From Clostridiales bacterium UBA1316 (GTDB lineage Bacteria; Bacillota; Clostridia; Oscillospirales; Oscillospiraceae), in contig DBTM01000079.1 in assembly GCA_002307055.1 (NCBI GenBank), positions 1 to 49,062 of the forward strand: DNA of 49,062 nt, read 5' to 3'. The notes beneath the pieces are model-generated. The model had not been told where the DNA came from. It saw only the letters and a program-made list of their open reading frames with translations, and searched no databases. Position numbers and translations under genes: made by a program. How positions within the stretch are numbered: position 1 is the first letter of the stretch; each line of letters begins with the position of its first letter. Below are positions 47,163 through 49,062 of the stretch, piece after piece.

Positions 47163-49062
47163 ATGTCTGAAAAAGTGACACACAGTATATGTGTAGGCGG
47201 CCCCATCGCTATACACACGGTTGACGGCGTTATCCGCCGCATCAGGCCGATCGTTTTCGACAATAACGACCCGAAGGGTTGGGTTATTAAAGCCAGGGGC
47301 AAGGAATTTACGCCCGACCGCAAAGCGAAGCCTGCGTTTATCGCCCTGACAGAAAAAAACCGCACCTATTCTTATGACCGTATCAGATACCCGATGATCC
47401 GCGAGGATTTTGTGGAAACACCGGACGGGTTGAACCGCAATACAGAAAACAGAGGCAAATCCGGTTATCGCCGCGCATCCTGGGATGAAGCGCTTGACCT
47501 GGTTGCCCGTGAAATTAAGAGAATTCAGTCCACCTACGGCAAGGAATCCGTGACAGCCTGCACCGGTTCCCACCACTCCTGGGGTCTCGTCGGATATAAG
47601 CTGTCCGCGTTCGCACGCTTCTTCCGCATGCTGGGCTATACTGAAATAAAAGACAACCCGGACTCGTGGGAAGGCTTTACCTGGGGCGCTCCCCACACGT
47701 ACGGTTATTACTGGCGTCTCGGCGGCACCGAGGCTTTCGATCTTCTCGAAGACGGGCTCCAGAATGTCGAGACCATGATCATGTGGTCGCATGACCCTGA
47801 CACGACGCGCGGCGGTTATGCCGGAAGCGAGTCGACACTGTGGCGTCACTGGCTCAACGATCTGGGCGTTCAGTTCATCTATATCGATCCGTTCAACAAC
47901 TTCTCGTCTGTCAAGCAAGCCGACAAGTGGATCGGTCCCCGCCCCGGCACCGACGCGGCTCTCTGCGAGGGTATCGCTTATGTCTGGCTGACGGAAGGCC
48001 TCTACGACAAGGAATATATCGCCAAGCACGCCCACCGCTTCGACGAATGGGCGGACTATATCCTCGGCAACGGTGTTGACCGTACGCCGAAGACACCAAA
48101 ATGGTGCGAAGCCGAAACGGGCGTCCTCGCGGCTGACATCAAAGCGCTGGCGCGCCGCTGGGCGACGACGAAGACCATGGGCGGTTCGGGTATGCGCGGC
48201 GGCTTCGGCGGCGTCTGCCGCACAGCCAATGGCACAGAATTTGCCCGCCTGATGATTCAGCTGTTTGCCATGCAGGGCATGGGCAAGCCCGGCCAGAACA
48301 TCTGGGCCGGCACAACCGGCGCACCCATGGATTATAACTTCTGGTTCGGCGGATACTCCGACGGACTCTCCCAGATTGCCAACCAGCCGATTGCCGACAA
48401 AACGGCCGTTAACTGCGTCACACAGAAGCTCTACCGGCCCAATGTCCCCGACGCAATCCTCGACGGCCACTATGAGTGGTACGGCGACGGCTTCTGCGGC
48501 GGCGGCATCGACCTTGAGTTTACACAGCGCATTTATCCTGAACCCGGCTGCGGCAAGGTCCATATGTTCTACCGTTATGGCGGCACGTTCATGGGCACCA
48601 TGCTCGATACCAACAAGTGGATCAAGATGTACCAATCACCAGAGCTGCAGTTCGTTGTCAATCAGGATATCCACTTCCATGGCGAGGCACGCATGGCCGA
48701 CGTCATCCTGCCCGCCTGCTCCAACCTCGAGCGTATTGATATCGGTGAGCTCTGCAACTCCGGCAACGGCGGTTATCAGTCGCACTCCCAGACCGGCAAC
48801 AGCTGGCAGGTCGTCGTTTTCCAGGACAAGGCTATCGAGCCGCTGTGGGATTCACGGTCGGACTACTGGATATTCTCGCAGGTTGCCGAAAGACTCGGCT
48901 GGGGCAAGGATTTCACCGAAGGCCGCACCGAGCTTGACTGGTGCAAGCGCTTTTGGGAGAAGTCCGACCTGTGCGATAGAATTTCCTGGGAAGCCTTCAC
49001 GAAGAAGGGTTATTATGTCGCGCCTGTCGCTGAGGACCGTGAGCGTTATTACGGCTTCCGCT
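47163..49062 (+). CDS. Second TthL-like molybdopterin large subunit (3' end outside the window)
   Basis: The first 633 codons of a large subunit that runs off the right edge. The start ATG at 47163 has GAGGAGG 7 bases upstream. Like the first copy it lacks an N-terminal Fe-S motif and Tat signal. Seen: RASWDEALDLVAREIKRIQ, TGSHHSWGLVGY (His137/138, fitting the TthL active-site His), DNPDSWEGFTWGAPHTYGYY with the Mo-ligand Ser168 and Asp167, FARLMIQLFAMQGMGKPGQN, GTTGAPMDYNFWFGGY, and the pterin-binding VVNQDIHFHGEARMADVILP. By these blocks it looks closer to authentic pyrogallol-phloroglucinol transhydroxylase than the minus-strand copy. A small subunit gene would be expected just beyond the window. 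Confidence 0.88.
   Translation, partial: MSEKVTHSICVGGPIAIHTVDGVIRRIRPIVFDNNDPKGWVIKARGKEFTPDRKAKPAFIALTEKNRTYSYDRIRYPMIREDFVETPDGLNRNTENRGKSGYRRASWDEALDLVAREIKRIQSTYGKESVTACTGSHHSWGLVGYKLSAFARFFRMLGYTEIKDNPDSWEGFTWGAPHTYGYYWRLGGTEAFDLLEDGLQNVETMIMWSHDPDTTRGGYAGSESTLWRHWLNDLGVQFIYIDPFNNFSSVKQADKWIGPRPGTDAALCEGIAYVWLTEGLYDKEYIAKHAHRFDEWADYILGNGVDRTPKTPKWCEAETGVLAADIKALARRWATTKTMGGSGMRGGFGGVCRTANGTEFARLMIQLFAMQGMGKPGQNIWAGTTGAPMDYNFWFGGYSDGLSQIANQPIADKTAVNCVTQKLYRPNVPDAILDGHYEWYGDGFCGGGIDLEFTQRIYPEPGCGKVHMFYRYGGTFMGTMLDTNKWIKMYQSPELQFVVNQDIHFHGEARMADVILPACSNLERIDIGELCNSGNGGYQSHSQTGNSWQVVVFQDKAIEPLWDSRSDYWIFSQVAERLGWGKDFTEGRTELDWCKRFWEKSDLCDRISWEAFTKKGYYVAPVAEDRERYYGFR

Noticed and set aside
47115..48635. 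506-codon minus-strand open frame opposite the second TthL-like gene
   Set aside because: It is an antisense shadow. The plus strand encodes clear molybdopterin-enzyme motifs with a strong ribosome site, and the minus-strand product matches nothing.

Overview
The window looks like chromosome from an anaerobic, endospore-forming clostridial Firmicute of moderate GC content, plausibly Oscillospiraceae-like (family level is inference). The pointers are the syntenic sporulation block yabP-yabQ-divIC-yabR, a SleB-type spore cortex-lytic enzyme with a sigma-G-like promoter, an SLH-domain surface protein, a clostridial-type thiolase, and a group II intron of the kind common in Clostridia. Strong AGGAGG-type ribosome binding sites are frequent, and TTG or GTG starts are used several times.

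Layout. 1-5 kb, mostly minus strand: a CbbX/SpoVK-like AAA ATPase, the yabR-divIC-yabQ-yabP block, a tRNA-Arg(CCG), a small membrane protein and an XRE/TPR regulator. 5-9 kb: a cyclase-family metal hydrolase, then a YkcB-like mannosyltransferase-fold protein with a GtrA flippase-like partner. 8.8-15.8 kb, minus strand: a seven-gene apparent operon (SDR, zinc alcohol dehydrogenase, both subunits of an aconitase-X dehydratase, FAD oxidoreductase, MBL hydrolase, UroD/MtaA-family protein) that reads as an uncharacterised catabolic pathway. 16-22 kb, plus strand: HAD phosphatase, an NfrB-like membrane glycosyltransferase fused to a GspE-N-like domain, a GT39-type protein and a second zinc alcohol dehydrogenase. 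22-25 kb: a CBO0543-like membrane protein, a gene remnant, an amidase and an L,D-transpeptidase-fold protein. 25-29 kb: prs-pth, a group II intron sitting directly behind the pth terminator, and sleB. 29-35 kb: thrS without a TGS domain, an HtrA-type protease, thiolase and a MobA-like nucleotidyltransferase. 35-42 kb: a VanRS-like two-component system, a cupin, a transglutaminase-BIG2-SLH surface protein and an ECF-like sigma factor with a very long C-terminal extension.

The right end (42.2-49.1 kb) holds two divergent loci for molybdopterin enzymes of the pyrogallol-phloroglucinol transhydroxylase (TthL) type. The minus-strand locus has a large subunit plus a three-[4Fe-4S] small subunit with a C-terminal beta domain, like TthS. 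The plus-strand locus has three small unrecognised proteins followed by a second large subunit that runs off the window. The mobA-like gene at 34.6 kb could serve their cofactor. Together with the SDR, dehydrogenases, cyclase-family hydrolase and thiolase, this suggests anaerobic metabolism of (poly)hydroxylated aromatic or cyclic compounds, but no substrate can be read from the sequence.

Most promising for new biology: (1) the TthL-like divergent region with its three small genes and a promoter with a MerR-type 19-bp spacer, and (2) the aconitase-X operon. All family assignments were made by eye from motifs and remembered family features; no database search was run.
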